Shown: one piece after another, positions 9,176 to 16,519 of the stretch
How the letters are laid out: every line of letters starts with the position of its first letter
Position numbering within the stretch: position 1 is the stretch's first letter
Source: Chloroflexota bacterium
GTDB taxonomy: Bacteria; Chloroflexota; Dehalococcoidia; SM23-28-2; JACOUE01
Reading direction: 5' to 3'
DNA length: 32,207 bases
NCBI GenBank assembly: GCA_016178045.1
Contig: JACOUE010000082.1
Coordinates: 1-32,207 of the forward strand
Notes under the pieces: generated by a model
Seen by the model: the letters and a program-made list of their open reading frames with translations, nothing else
Database searches by the model: none
What the model was told of the DNA's origin: nothing
Position numbers and translations under genes: made by a program

Positions 9176-9204
9176 ATTATATCACAACCACCCACTACCG
9201 CCAA
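9176..9204 (-). promoter_or_regulatory. Sigma-70-type promoter of the ATP synthase operon
   Basis: On the minus strand TTGGCG (9199-9204) and a perfect TATAAT (9176-9181) are 17 bp apart. The predicted start at about 9169 leaves a 5' leader of roughly 20 nt before the atpI-like gene. It is the best -10 box in the window. Confidence 0.8.
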
Positions 9205-9238
9205 CTCCCTCGAGCAGCGGCCCGAACCCAAGAATAGC

Positions 9239-9270
9239 GAAAGCCCCTCGGGTTTCGCCGAGGGGCTTTC
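9239..9270 (-). terminator. Hairpin terminator after the bifunctional nuclease gene
   Basis: A perfect 13-bp stem (GAAAGCCCCTCGG with CCGAGGGGCTTTC) with a 6-base loop lies 15 nt beyond the nuclease stop and about 35 bp upstream of the atp promoter. There is no long T run, but the A/T-ended GC-rich stem and its position between two transcription units support a terminator. Confidence 0.75.
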
Positions 9271-9284
9271 GTCCATCTCTTGGC

Positions 9285-9836
9285 TCAGGACTCCGACGAA
9301 CGCTTGTCGAAGTCCTCCAGGTCCAGGCTCTCGATTACGTCCCGGAAGGGCGAGAGCTTCTCCAGCTCCTCCTCGGTCGCCTCTTTGGTCGCCTCCGGCT
9401 CGCCGCCCGCCCCTTCCTCCAGTGGCTGCCCCTCCTGGTCGAGGCGGACGCCCGCCTTCTCGAGGACCGTCTCTTCGGCGTAGATGGGCACCTGGGCCCG
9501 CACGGCCAGGGCCAGGGCGTCGCTGGGGCGGGAGTCGATCTCCAGGGTCTTGCCGTCAAGGTCCACGTAGATCTTGGCGAAGAACGTGTCGTTGGCGAGG
9601 TCGTTCACGATGATGTGGCTGACGGAGCCGCCCAGAGCGTCGATAACGGAGCGGAGGAGGTCGTGGGTGAGGGGCCGGGCTACGGCTACTTCCTGGAGCC
9701 GGACGGCGATGGCGTCGGCTTCGGCGGGGCCGATCCAGATGGGCAGGTACCGGTCCGAGCTCTTCTCTTTGAGGATGACCACGCGCTGATAGTTCATGAG
9801 ACTGACGCGGATGCTTTCTATGCTCATCTCAATCAC
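9285..9836 (-). CDS. Bifunctional nuclease family protein (DUF151)
   Basis: This protein belongs to the bifunctional nuclease family (DUF151/BFN), seen in plants, Thermotoga and many bacteria. The domain spans about residues 5-135: SIRVSLMNYQRVVILKEK, then YLPIWIGPAEADAI, then RPLTHDLLRSVIDALG, and the highly conserved IDSRPSDALALAVRAQVPIY. The last 45 residues are an acidic Glu/Gly/Asp tail. GTG 9836 is preferred because GGAGGTG sits about 7 nt upstream; an ATG three codons in is the alternative. It is the last gene of the pyrF unit and is followed by a strong hairpin. The cellular substrate of bacterial members is not established. Confidence 0.9.
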   Translation of the reverse strand: MIEMSIESIRVSLMNYQRVVILKEKSSDRYLPIWIGPAEADAIAVRLQEVAVARPLTHDLLRSVIDALGGSVSHIIVNDLANDTFFAKIYVDLDGKTLEIDSRPSDALALAVRAQVPIYAEETVLEKAGVRLDQEGQPLEEGAGGEPEATKEATEEELEKLSPFRDVIESLDLEDFDKRSSES

Positions 9837-9870
9837 AAGTGGCCACCTCCATCACCGATGCACCCGAATT

Positions 9871-11289
9871 CTACCTAGTACCCCTATCCCTGTCAACCGA
9901 ACCTGACAGCAGCGCCTGGTCCCGGGCCTGAATGCGCGCCAGCTCCTCCTCCCTCTCCGCCACGCCGCCCACGACGCGGCTGGCAACGGCCATCCCCCCC
10001 ACGGCGGCGGCGATGAGCAGTATCACCAGGGTGACGCCGGGCAGGTCGGCGACGCCGTCCAGGAGGTCGGTCAGGCCGCCGACGAATAGCACCGGCAGGA
10101 GCGACAGGAAGTTGGCGGATACCACCTGGGTGGCGAAAATGCGCCCCCTCATCTCCTCGGGCGCCCGCTCGTGGAGAACCGTCTGGGCGGGGGCGTTGAG
10201 GAGGGCGTAGCTGAAGCCCATCGGCCCGGCGAAGAACATCGTCAGGGCACGGAGGAGCTCGCGGCCCAGGAAGTGCTCGGGGTTGAGCGGGCCCGGCGTC
10301 AGCTGCATGAACTCCGCCAGCGGCTTCACCAGGGCCAGCGCCGTCAGGCAGATCGCCAGCCCCGCAAGGCCGATCACCACCACCTGGTTCTTACCCAAGC
10401 GCCGGGCGAACCAGGGGAGGAAGCGCAGCCCGATCAGTGCCCCGACGCCGGTGGGGGCAAAGACGAAGGCGGCGTCGCTGGCGGAGAGGCTGAGGATGTC
10501 CTCCATGTAGCGGGGGATGAGGATGGCGAACAGCAGCACCAACGTGCTGCTCATGATGAGCTGGGTCATCGCCAGGAAAGAAGCGGCGTCCTGGCGCAGG
10601 ACCCGCCAGCTGTCGCGGAACTCCCTGGGCATCGCCCCGAACAGCGGCCCCTGGGGCAGCCGCCGGCGCTCCTCCCTCAGCGAGGTGAACCGCAGGGCCA
10701 GCACGGCGGCGATCAGGAACATCGCCCCGGCGATCAGGAACATCGCCTCCTCACCGTAGGCACCGCCGCTCTTGAGGACGGTGGGCGCCAGGAATACCAT
10801 GCCCAGGAGCTGCGAGCCGGTGACGGTGAAGTTGTGCAGGCTGTTGGCGGCCACCAACCGCCCCTTGGGCACGACGGACGGGATGATCGCCACCACGGCG
10901 GGGTTGAAGAAGAGCCCGCTGGTGGCGAAGCCGAGGCTGATGCCGTACAGGAGCCAGACGTTGGAGTGGAAGAAGAAGTAGAGAATGCAGAAGCCCGTCC
11001 GGAGGAGGTTGGTGACGACCAGCACCGACCCCTTCCGCCACCGGTCGAGCAGCACGCCGACGGCCACGCCCAGCGGGATCGAGGGCAGGATGAAGGTGAG
11101 GACGAGGAGGCTGGTATGAGTGCTGGAGTTGGTGATGTTCAGCACCACGACCAGCAGGCTGAAGAGGAGGGCGTTCTGGGCGGTCTGGGCCAAGCCCTGG
11201 GCTACCCAGAGCGTGGCGAAGCGGCGGTCGGCAAGGAGGGGCCTAGCCTCGTGAAACTCGTGTAGCGGCGGATCGATTACCGCGCTCAT
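9871..11289 (-). CDS. MFS transporter
   Basis: A 472-residue major facilitator superfamily protein with about 12 predicted membrane helices. The N-terminal part contains FATLWVAQGLAQTAQNALLF and the loop GVLLDRWRKGSVLV, the family's G-x-x-x-D-R-x-x-R/K motif after helix 2. The type resembles the MFS_3/enterobactin-exporter-like group (an LLADRRFATLWVAQ start, and a cytosolic central loop LREERRRLPQGPLFGAMPREFRDSW). The substrate cannot be predicted. A charged cytosolic C-tail follows. It is 7 nt after the DUF951 gene and 34 nt before the nuclease gene, in one minus-strand unit. Confidence 0.9.
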   Translation of the reverse strand: MSAVIDPPLHEFHEARPLLADRRFATLWVAQGLAQTAQNALLFSLLVVVLNITNSSTHTSLLVLTFILPSIPLGVAVGVLLDRWRKGSVLVVTNLLRTGFCILYFFFHSNVWLLYGISLGFATSGLFFNPAVVAIIPSVVPKGRLVAANSLHNFTVTGSQLLGMVFLAPTVLKSGGAYGEEAMFLIAGAMFLIAAVLALRFTSLREERRRLPQGPLFGAMPREFRDSWRVLRQDAASFLAMTQLIMSSTLVLLFAILIPRYMEDILSLSASDAAFVFAPTGVGALIGLRFLPWFARRLGKNQVVVIGLAGLAICLTALALVKPLAEFMQLTPGPLNPEHFLGRELLRALTMFFAGPMGFSYALLNAPAQTVLHERAPEEMRGRIFATQVVSANFLSLLPVLFVGGLTDLLDGVADLPGVTLVILLIAAAVGGMAVASRVVGGVAEREEELARIQARDQALLSGSVDRDRGTR

Positions 11290-11296
11290 CGCCCGC

Positions 11297-11506
11297 CTAA
11301 AGAGACCTGGCCGGTTCCTCGGGCTCGCCGCGAGCCAGGAACGCCTTTACCCGCCGCTCGAAGACGCTGCGCGCCAGGAGCACCCGCCGGCCGCAGGTCC
11401 GACAGGTGATGCCGATGTCCGCCCCCAGCCGTACCACCTCCCACTCGTCGCCGCCGCAGGGGTGCTTCTTGCGCAGGCGCACCACATCTCCGAGGCGGAC
11501 CTCCAT
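11297..11506 (-). CDS. DUF951 family protein
   Basis: A 69-residue conserved small protein of the DUF951 family. Sequence marks are [46 protein letters not shown]-type blocks, with Cys17, Cys35 and Cys38 plus His15 as a possible zinc-binding set. ATG 11506 overlaps the pyrF TGA in a TGATG, so it is coupled to pyrF. A longer open frame extends upstream but lies antisense-like across pyrF coding sequence and is not family sequence. Function is unknown; the family is widespread in Gram-positives and Chloroflexota and usually lies next to housekeeping genes. Confidence 0.88.
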   Translation of the reverse strand: MEVRLGDVVRLRKKHPCGGDEWEVVRLGADIGITCRTCGRRVLLARSVFERRVKAFLARGEPEEPARSL

Positions 11507-12342
11507 CACCAAGAGGTCTCGCCTCCTCCGCTCCCCATAGCCGCCAGCGCCGCTTTCCGCTCGCGGTTGATCTCGTCGCGGAGACCCTCGGCCGCCCGGC
11601 GCGCCGCCCTGGCGAAGTCGGCGCCGGTGGAGGCGTACACCACCTGGCGCGAAGCGTTGATGATGATCCCTCCGCCGCGCTCGTCCAGGGCGGCGCGGAC
11701 GGAGGCGGCCAGATCTCCGGCCTGGGCGCCGACCCCCGGCACCAGGATCAGCATGTCGGGGCAGAGGCCGCGCACGCGGGCCAGCTCCTCCGGGTACGTT
11801 GCGCCCATCACAAGACCAACGTTTCCCCGCGTGTTCCAGCTTCGCGCCAGCTCCGCCACCGCCTCGTAGAGGGGGCGGCCGTCGGCCAGCCGCTGGTCCT
11901 GGAGGTCGGCGCTGCCCGGGTTCGAGCTGCGGCACCAGACGAAGACGCCGCGGTCGGCATAGGCGAGAAAGGGCTCGACGGCATCCCAGCCGCCGTAGGC
12001 GTTGACCGTCGCGGCGTCGAAGTCGTACGCCTCGAAGAGGGCGCGGGCGTAGAAACGGGCCGTATTACCGATGTCGCCCCGCTTGACGTCGGCGATGATG
12101 GGGATCTCCTTGGGGACAGGCGCCAGGCTCTCGATGAGGAGGTTCATGCCCGAAGGCCCGAGCGCCTCGAAGAAGGCGAGGTTCGGCTTGTAGGCGCAGA
12201 CGAGGTCGAGGGTGGACTCGATTACCGCCTGGAGGTAGCCGGGGAGGTGCCGTCCGCCGATGAGCTCAGGGTCAGGGTCGAGGCCAACGCAGAGGAAGCT
12301 GTTGTTCCGCTGACTGGCCGCCCGCAGCTTCTCCCGGAACAT
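11506..12342 (-). CDS. pyrF: Orotidine-5'-phosphate decarboxylase, type 2
   Basis: PyrF decarboxylates OMP to UMP, the last step of de novo pyrimidine synthesis. The 278-residue protein is of the longer type-2 subfamily. Substrate and catalytic residues are visible: [10 protein letters not shown] near the start, [10 protein letters not shown] with Lys52, the catalytic [14 protein letters not shown] (Asp85, Lys87, Asp90), the phosphate-binding [11 protein letters not shown], and the terminal [15 protein letters not shown] 12342 is the natural start. It heads the pyrF-DUF951-MFS-nuclease unit under the promoter at 12428-12456. Confidence 0.96.
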   Translation of the reverse strand: MFREKLRAASQRNNSFLCVGLDPDPELIGGRHLPGYLQAVIESTLDLVCAYKPNLAFFEALGPSGMNLLIESLAPVPKEIPIIADVKRGDIGNTARFYARALFEAYDFDAATVNAYGGWDAVEPFLAYADRGVFVWCRSSNPGSADLQDQRLADGRPLYEAVAELARSWNTRGNVGLVMGATYPEELARVRGLCPDMLILVPGVGAQAGDLAASVRAALDERGGGIIINASRQVVYASTGADFARAARRAAEGLRDEINRERKAALAAMGSGGGETSW

Positions 12343-12427
12343 GATTACCCCTGAACGCCGCCCCGCCGGCCGTCGACCGCCCTTTCACCGTTGATCAAGT
12401 ACCCCTGGCCTGCCATCCCTCGTCGGC

Positions 12428-12456
12428 ATAATATAAACGATACTAGCGAGGGTCAA
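12428..12456 (-). promoter_or_regulatory. Promoter of the pyrF transcription unit
   Basis: On the minus strand TTGACC (12451-12456) and TATTAT (12428-12433) are separated by 17 bp. The transcript would start near 12421, leaving a leader of about 80 nt. The -35 box overlaps the ribosome binding region of the divergent comB gene, so transcription of the two genes may interfere. Confidence 0.75.
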
Positions 12457-12463
12457 GCAAAGC

Positions 12464-13207
12464 ATGCGGATAGACGTCGCGCTACTGCCGGCCCAGGGGG
12501 AAGAGCACCGCAGCGGGGTCTGCGTCGTGGTGGACGTGCTGCGGGCCTCTTCGACTATCGTCACGCTATTCGCCCGGGGCGCCGGCAGGGTGCTTCCCGC
12601 CGCCAGCATCGAGGAGGCGCGCCGGCTCAAGGAGGAACTGCCCGACTACCTCCTCTGCGGCGAGCTGGACGGGCCGGCGCCGGAGGGCTTCGACTACGGG
12701 AACTCCCCCTCGGAATTCGCTGAAGTCGAGCTGAGCGGCCGCGACGCCATCCTGGCCACCGCCAACGGCACTCGCATCCTCAACGAGCTAGCCGAGGCGC
12801 CGCTGGTGCTGGTGGGCGCCTTCCTGAACCGCTCGGCGGTGGCCAGAGCCGCGGTGGAGGCGGCCCGCGGGCAGGGGCTGGACGTGACGATAGTATGCTC
12901 CGGGGCCTACAGCGGCACCACCTTCGCGCTGGAGGACGCCCTGGGGGCCGGGGCCATCGTCGATGCCGCCCTCCGCCTCCTCTCGGCGCCCGAACCGACA
13001 GACGCCGCCCGCTTCGCCCTCTACGCCTTCCGCGCCCGCGCCCTCGACCTCTCGGACGCCCTCGCGTCGGCCGCCCACGCCCGCGGTCTCGCCGCCATCG
13101 GCCTGGGCGACGACGTGCCGTACTGCGCCCGGGTGGACGTATTTTCGGTGGTGCCGCGGCTATCGCGGGACGAGGACGGCCTGCTAGCGCTGACGGGCGC
13201 GGCGTAG
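12464..13207 (+). CDS. comB: 2-phosphosulfolactate phosphatase-family protein (ComB)
   Basis: ComB removes phosphate from 2-phosphosulfolactate, known from coenzyme M synthesis in methanogens; bacterial homologues are common and often have no known coenzyme M pathway. The 247-residue protein shows the family blocks VCVVVDVLRASSTIVTLFARGA, the LLCGELDGPAPEGFDYGNSP motif, ILATANGTRIL, and the CSGAYSGTTFALEDALGAGAIV region. Start ATG 12464 has GAGGG 11 nt upstream. It is divergent from pyrF and convergent with the small lipoprotein gene. No other sulfolactate or coenzyme M gene is in the window, so the in vivo substrate is open. Confidence 0.9.
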   Translation: MRIDVALLPAQGEEHRSGVCVVVDVLRASSTIVTLFARGAGRVLPAASIEEARRLKEELPDYLLCGELDGPAPEGFDYGNSPSEFAEVELSGRDAILATANGTRILNELAEAPLVLVGAFLNRSAVARAAVEAARGQGLDVTIVCSGAYSGTTFALEDALGAGAIVDAALRLLSAPEPTDAARFALYAFRARALDLSDALASAAHARGLAAIGLGDDVPYCARVDVFSVVPRLSRDEDGLLALTGAA

Positions 13208-13215
13208 CTCGGGCT

Positions 13216-13248
13216 CACCCTCACCCTGCCCTCTCCCTCGAGGGAGAG
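13216..13248. repeat. CCCTCGAGGG-type palindrome, copy 2 (possible bidirectional terminator)
   Basis: CTCTCCCTCGAGGGAGAG at 13231-13248 is a perfect 18-bp palindrome preceded by CACCCTCACCCTGCC. It fills the gap between convergent comB and the lipoprotein gene, a natural place for a two-way terminator. It belongs to the same family as 4191-4221 and 23717-23754. Confidence 0.7.
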
Positions 13249-13264
13249 AGCGAGGACACTGCAG

Positions 13265-13750
13265 CTAACCCGAGACGGGGATCACGTAGAAGTAGCTCAC
13301 GTCCCGGCAGATGGCGTAGTCGACGGGGCTGTTGCCAGTCACGGGTTCGTATCGCTCAGCGAGAACCTCCACGTTGTCGCCGATACCGATGGGGCCGCCG
13401 TTCACGCCCTTTCCGTAGGGGATACAGACCCATCCCATTGCCGTCGCCACCGTTACTACGTTACCAGAGGAGATGTCGTGACCAAACAACACCTTCGTGA
13501 CTCTCACTCGGACGGCGCACACTCCATCCGCGGCGCAATCGCTGATGAAGCCCACGGCCCTTCCGCGGAACCAGACAACCTGAGAATTCAACGCGGGTGT
13601 AGCAGTAGCCGTCGGCGACATGGTAGTGACCACCGCAGTTCGCGGCAGCGCGGTGAACTGGTCCGGGCCAGATACGTCGCCACCACCAGCGCAAGCGGCC
13701 AGCAATAGGCCCAAAACGGCCGGGCCGATTATCAGCCAGCGACTTGGCAT
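13265..13750 (-). CDS. Small predicted lipoprotein
   Basis: This 161-residue protein has no family I recognise. The N-terminus MPSRWLIIGPAVLGLLLAAC is a lipoprotein signal with the LAAC lipobox and Cys20 as lipid anchor. A Gly/Ser/Thr/Pro-rich linker follows to about residue 50. Then comes a single globular domain with a SQVVWFRGRAVGFISDC strand, two closely spaced Cys (CAADGVC) and two later Cys, which could form two disulfides outside the membrane. I use ATG 13750 because it begins the signal directly; ten additional upstream codons are open but unlikely. It is divergent from cinA. Confidence 0.78.
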   Translation of the reverse strand: MPSRWLIIGPAVLGLLLAACAGGGDVSGPDQFTALPRTAVVTTMSPTATATPALNSQVVWFRGRAVGFISDCAADGVCAVRVRVTKVLFGHDISSGNVVTVATAMGWVCIPYGKGVNGGPIGIGDNVEVLAERYEPVTGNSPVDYAICRDVSYFYVIPVSG

Positions 13751-13821
13751 CGGGTAAATGCTCCCGTGTGGCCTCGGCAATAGAACGGATAAGGCCGGTG
13801 GTAGGTTCCCAACGCCGTTCC

Positions 13822-13850
13822 TTGACCGATGATATACCCTGACCTATTCT
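13822..13850 (+). promoter_or_regulatory. Promoter giving a leaderless cinA transcript
   Basis: TTGACC (13822-13827), 17 bp, TATTCT (13845-13850). Only 7 nt separate the -10 box from the ATG of cinA, so transcription should start at or within 1-2 nt of the start codon. No Shine-Dalgarno sequence is present upstream. Confidence 0.7.
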
Positions 13851-13857
13851 CAACGCG

Positions 13858-15090
13858 ATGAAGGCCGAGATCATCTCCGTCGGCACCGAGATCCTCCTGG
13901 GCGACATCTTGGACACCAACACCCAGTACATCGCCTCCCGCCTGCCCGGCCTCGGCATCGACCTGTACTACACCTCCACCGTCGGCGACAACCTCGGCCG
14001 CCTCACGGAGGCCGTGCGCCGCGCCTTCGAGCGCTCCGACCTCACCATCATGACCGGCGGGCTCGGCCCCACCGAGGACGACCTCACCCGGGAGGCGATC
14101 GCCGCCGCCCTGGACGAGGAGCTGTACGTGGACCAGGCCGTCGCCGACCGCCTACGGGCGTTCTTTACCGCCCGCGGCCTCCCCTTCCCCGAGCGCAACG
14201 TCAAGCAGGCCACGCTCATCGCCTCCGCCCGCGCCCTCCCCAACCCCCGCGGCACCGCCCCCGGCTGGTGGGTGGAGAGGGAGGGCCGCGTCATCGTCGC
14301 CATGCCCGGGCCGCCGGCGGAGATGGAGCGCATGTGGAACGAAGAGGTCGCCCCTGAGCTGGCGAAGCGCTCGACCGGCGCCGTCATCGTCTCGCGCACC
14401 CTCAAGACGATCGGCCTGGGCGAAGGCCACGTCGACGAGATGGTTTCGCCCCTGCTGAAGTCGGCGAACCCCACCATCGGCGTGTACGCCAAGATGGACG
14501 GCGTCCACCTCCGGCTCACCGCCAAGGCCGCTACCGCCGCCGAGGCCCGCCGACTCATCGAGCCCCTGGAGGCGGAGGTCCGCCGCATCCTGGGCGAGGC
14601 CATCTGGGGCGCCGACGACGACACCCTGGAAGGCGCCGTCGGCCGCATGCTCAAGGAGCGGGGCCTGACCCTGGCGACGATGGAGTCGTGCACGGGCGGC
14701 CTCCTGGCCGACACCATCACCAACGTCGCCGGCGCCTCCGACTACTTCAAGGGGGGCTACGTGGCCTACCTGCCGGAAACGAAGGCCAGCCTGGGGGTGG
14801 GCGCCGAGCTGATCGAGGCGCACGGCGTCGTGAGCGCCGAGGTGGCGGCCGGCATGGCCCGCGCCGCCCGCGAGCGCGCTGACGCCGACATCGGCATCGG
14901 AGTCACCGGCGTGGCGGGGCCCGACCCACTGGAGGGGAAGCCGCCGGGCACCATGCACATCGCCGTGGACGATGGCGTGTCGCCCCAGACGATAAGCTAC
15001 ACGTACTACCAGGGCCGGCTCGCCACCAAGCGCCGCGCCGTGACCACCGCCCTGGCCCTGCTGCGGCGGCTATTGCTGGCGCGGGGGTAG
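13858..15090 (+). CDS. cinA: CinA family protein: nicotinamide-nucleotide amidase
   Basis: CinA combines an N-terminal molybdopterin-binding-fold domain (COG1058 type, ADP-ribose/NMN-related pyrophosphatase) with a C-terminal PncC amidase that converts nicotinamide mononucleotide to nicotinate mononucleotide in NAD recycling. Domain 1 is marked by EIISVGTEILLGDILDTN and TGGLGPTEDDLTREA (about residues 66-80). The C-terminal domain starts near residue 265 with TLATMESCTGGLLADTIT, carrying the catalytic Ser, and ITNVAGASDYFKGGYVAY, then GVTGVAGPDPLEGKPPGTMHIAV. Length (410) is standard. The start is ATG 13858, apparently leaderless. Confidence 0.95.
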   Translation: MKAEIISVGTEILLGDILDTNTQYIASRLPGLGIDLYYTSTVGDNLGRLTEAVRRAFERSDLTIMTGGLGPTEDDLTREAIAAALDEELYVDQAVADRLRAFFTARGLPFPERNVKQATLIASARALPNPRGTAPGWWVEREGRVIVAMPGPPAEMERMWNEEVAPELAKRSTGAVIVSRTLKTIGLGEGHVDEMVSPLLKSANPTIGVYAKMDGVHLRLTAKAATAAEARRLIEPLEAEVRRILGEAIWGADDDTLEGAVGRMLKERGLTLATMESCTGGLLADTITNVAGASDYFKGGYVAYLPETKASLGVGAELIEAHGVVSAEVAAGMARAARERADADIGIGVTGVAGPDPLEGKPPGTMHIAVDDGVSPQTISYTYYQGRLATKRRAVTTALALLRRLLLARG

Positions 15091-15111
15091 GCGTACCCTC
15101 GTCCTCTCCCC

Positions 15112-15134
15112 CACGTTCTACCGTTGCGATGGCA
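15112..15134 (+). repeat. 5' block shared by the two TolB-like lipoprotein genes, copy 1
   Basis: CGTTYTACCGTTGCGATGG around the start codon is matched at 16503-16525 with one difference over 23 nt. No Shine-Dalgarno sequence is seen in either copy. It marks the two genes as duplicates and may contain the control elements for both. Confidence 0.7.
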
Positions 15135-16367
15135 AGGCGCGCCACTCTCATCATCGGTCTTACCGTGGCTGCAATCCTGCTCGGCGCTTGCGGCGGAACG
15201 GCGGCCCCGCCGGTGTCGACTCCCTTCCCCACGGTCACCGCTGGCGCGCTCACGCCTAGCCGTAGCCCCAGTCCGGCTCCCACACTGTCGCCGGCTGTGG
15301 CAAAACAAAGAGTTGTCTTTCTCCGGCCAGGGAGGCTAGGGATACTCGGAAGTTACGGCGTCCTATACGTGTCCCGCCTGGACGGTTCCGGTCTGACCCA
15401 GCTGACGCCAAGCAACCAGAAAGCATCCTTTGTCGGCATCGCTCATCAGAAGTCTGCCTCCCTCCTCTACTACATCGCCAGGATCGACGGCAAGACCTAC
15501 GCCCTCCGCAAACGGGACCTCACCTCCGACGAGATTACGACGATCCTACGGATAGGAGCGCCGAGGAAGAGCGACAGGCCGCCGACGGGCTCCCTCCGCC
15601 ATGATGGAAAATTCCTCGCCTTCCATCATCATGATGGCATCGACGTTATCAGGTTGGACACCGGGCGGATATGGCGCGTTCTTACGAACGATGAGAGAGG
15701 CTGCGAAGGTCCGCCGGGCCCCGCACACTGCTTTGGTTTCTTCGGCCCTCAGTGGTCGCCGGACGGTCGGCTCCTCCTAGCGCAACGGATCTTCTATGAA
15801 GGCGGCGACCACGTCATAGTCGATCCTTTCTCCGAAGCGCCTGACATCATCGATCTTGACCCGGCAACTTTCGCGGCAGCCTGGTCGCCGTCAAGCCATG
15901 CAGTCTGCCACTTCGGAATGTACGCCGCCCCCAGCGGCCTCTATCTATCGAGTGGCCCGGAATGGCAGCCCCGCAACCTGCTTCCCGATTATGAAATCGA
16001 AGATCCCGACCGGCCCCTGCGCAGCTTGACGGCATGCGCATGGCTGGACGAATGGCGAATCGTCTTCTCTTCGAGCTCGAATGGGTTCCGCCCACCCAGG
16101 TCGCAAATCAAGGTGTCAGATGTCCGTACTGGCCGCATCTCTTCGACAGCCACGTTTCACGACAACGAGCAGCTCTTTACGCGGGGCGTATTGGTAGTAC
16201 CCGACGGCGAATTTGTTATCACACAATTCGTGCCTCCCAAGCCTGACCGGCCCGATGAGGTCACTGAACCCAACCGGCCAGTTCTGGTGAATATATCGAC
16301 GGGAAACACGACCCCCATCCTCCAGCCCGGCGACTGGGTCGTCGCTGTGATCGCGGCTACGCCGTGA
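15129..16367 (+). CDS. TolB/WD40-like beta-propeller lipoprotein (paralogue 1)
   Basis: A 412-residue predicted lipoprotein. The signal MARRATLIIGLTVAAILLGAC ends in a lipobox LGAC with Cys21. A Pro/Ser/Thr-rich linker follows to about residue 58, then a domain of repeating beta strands resembling TolB/PD40 propellers (DGSGLTQLT, WSPDGRLLLA, then WSPSS). The WSPDG signatures are fewer and more worn than in the neighbouring paralogue. Several Cys (CEGPPGPAHC and others) may form disulfides. It has the same start context, length and signal as the next lipoprotein. The stop codon is formed by the leftover VWA 3' fragment just beyond, so its C-terminus was set by the duplication junction. The ligand is unknown. 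Confidence 0.8.
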   Translation: MARRATLIIGLTVAAILLGACGGTAAPPVSTPFPTVTAGALTPSRSPSPAPTLSPAVAKQRVVFLRPGRLGILGSYGVLYVSRLDGSGLTQLTPSNQKASFVGIAHQKSASLLYYIARIDGKTYALRKRDLTSDEITTILRIGAPRKSDRPPTGSLRHDGKFLAFHHHDGIDVIRLDTGRIWRVLTNDERGCEGPPGPAHCFGFFGPQWSPDGRLLLAQRIFYEGGDHVIVDPFSEAPDIIDLDPATFAAAWSPSSHAVCHFGMYAAPSGLYLSSGPEWQPRNLLPDYEIEDPDRPLRSLTACAWLDEWRIVFSSSSNGFRPPRSQIKVSDVRTGRISSTATFHDNEQLFTRGVLVVPDGEFVITQFVPPKPDRPDEVTEPNRPVLVNISTGNTTPILQPGDWVVAVIAATP

Positions 16368-16429
16368 GCCGGCGGTACAGGGTGGCGATGCGGGAGGGCA
16401 GCGACTCCACGTCCGGCACCACGTCGTAG
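16357..16429 (-). pseudogene. Remnant of a second copy of the VWA gene 3' end
   Basis: About 68 bp here match 17756-17823, the 3' end of the NorD-like VWA gene, at roughly 93 percent identity. In frame on the minus strand it reads [20 protein letters not shown] followed by LTA and a TAG; the intact gene ends [20 protein letters not shown] then LTE. Changes are silent or conservative. The match stops at GTAG, exactly where a GTAGGGGCG palindrome begins. The remnant overlaps the last codons of the first lipoprotein tail to tail, just as the intact VWA gene meets the second lipoprotein. Confidence 0.85.
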
Positions 16430-16453
16430 GGGCGCCGCTTCCCGCGCCCCTAC
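16426..16453. repeat. GTAGGGGCG / CGCCCCTAC palindrome
   Basis: Perfect 9-bp arms (16426-16434 and 16445-16453) with a 10-base loop. It sits at the breakpoint of the VWA remnant. It has the form of a dispersed REP-like element. The rest of the spacer up to 16502 shows nothing recognisable. Confidence 0.7.
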
Positions 16454-16519
16454 TGGCTAGGCGGCCGCAGAGCGCATCCTATCGTATCCCAGGACTGCTG
16501 CACACGTTTTACCGTTGCG

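Noticed and set aside
12391-12437. A plus-strand promoter for comB (TTGATC, or CTGGCC, with CATAAT/TATAAA)
   Set aside because: Spacing is 30 bp for the better -35 and the alternative -35 is poor; not strong enough to list as a feature.
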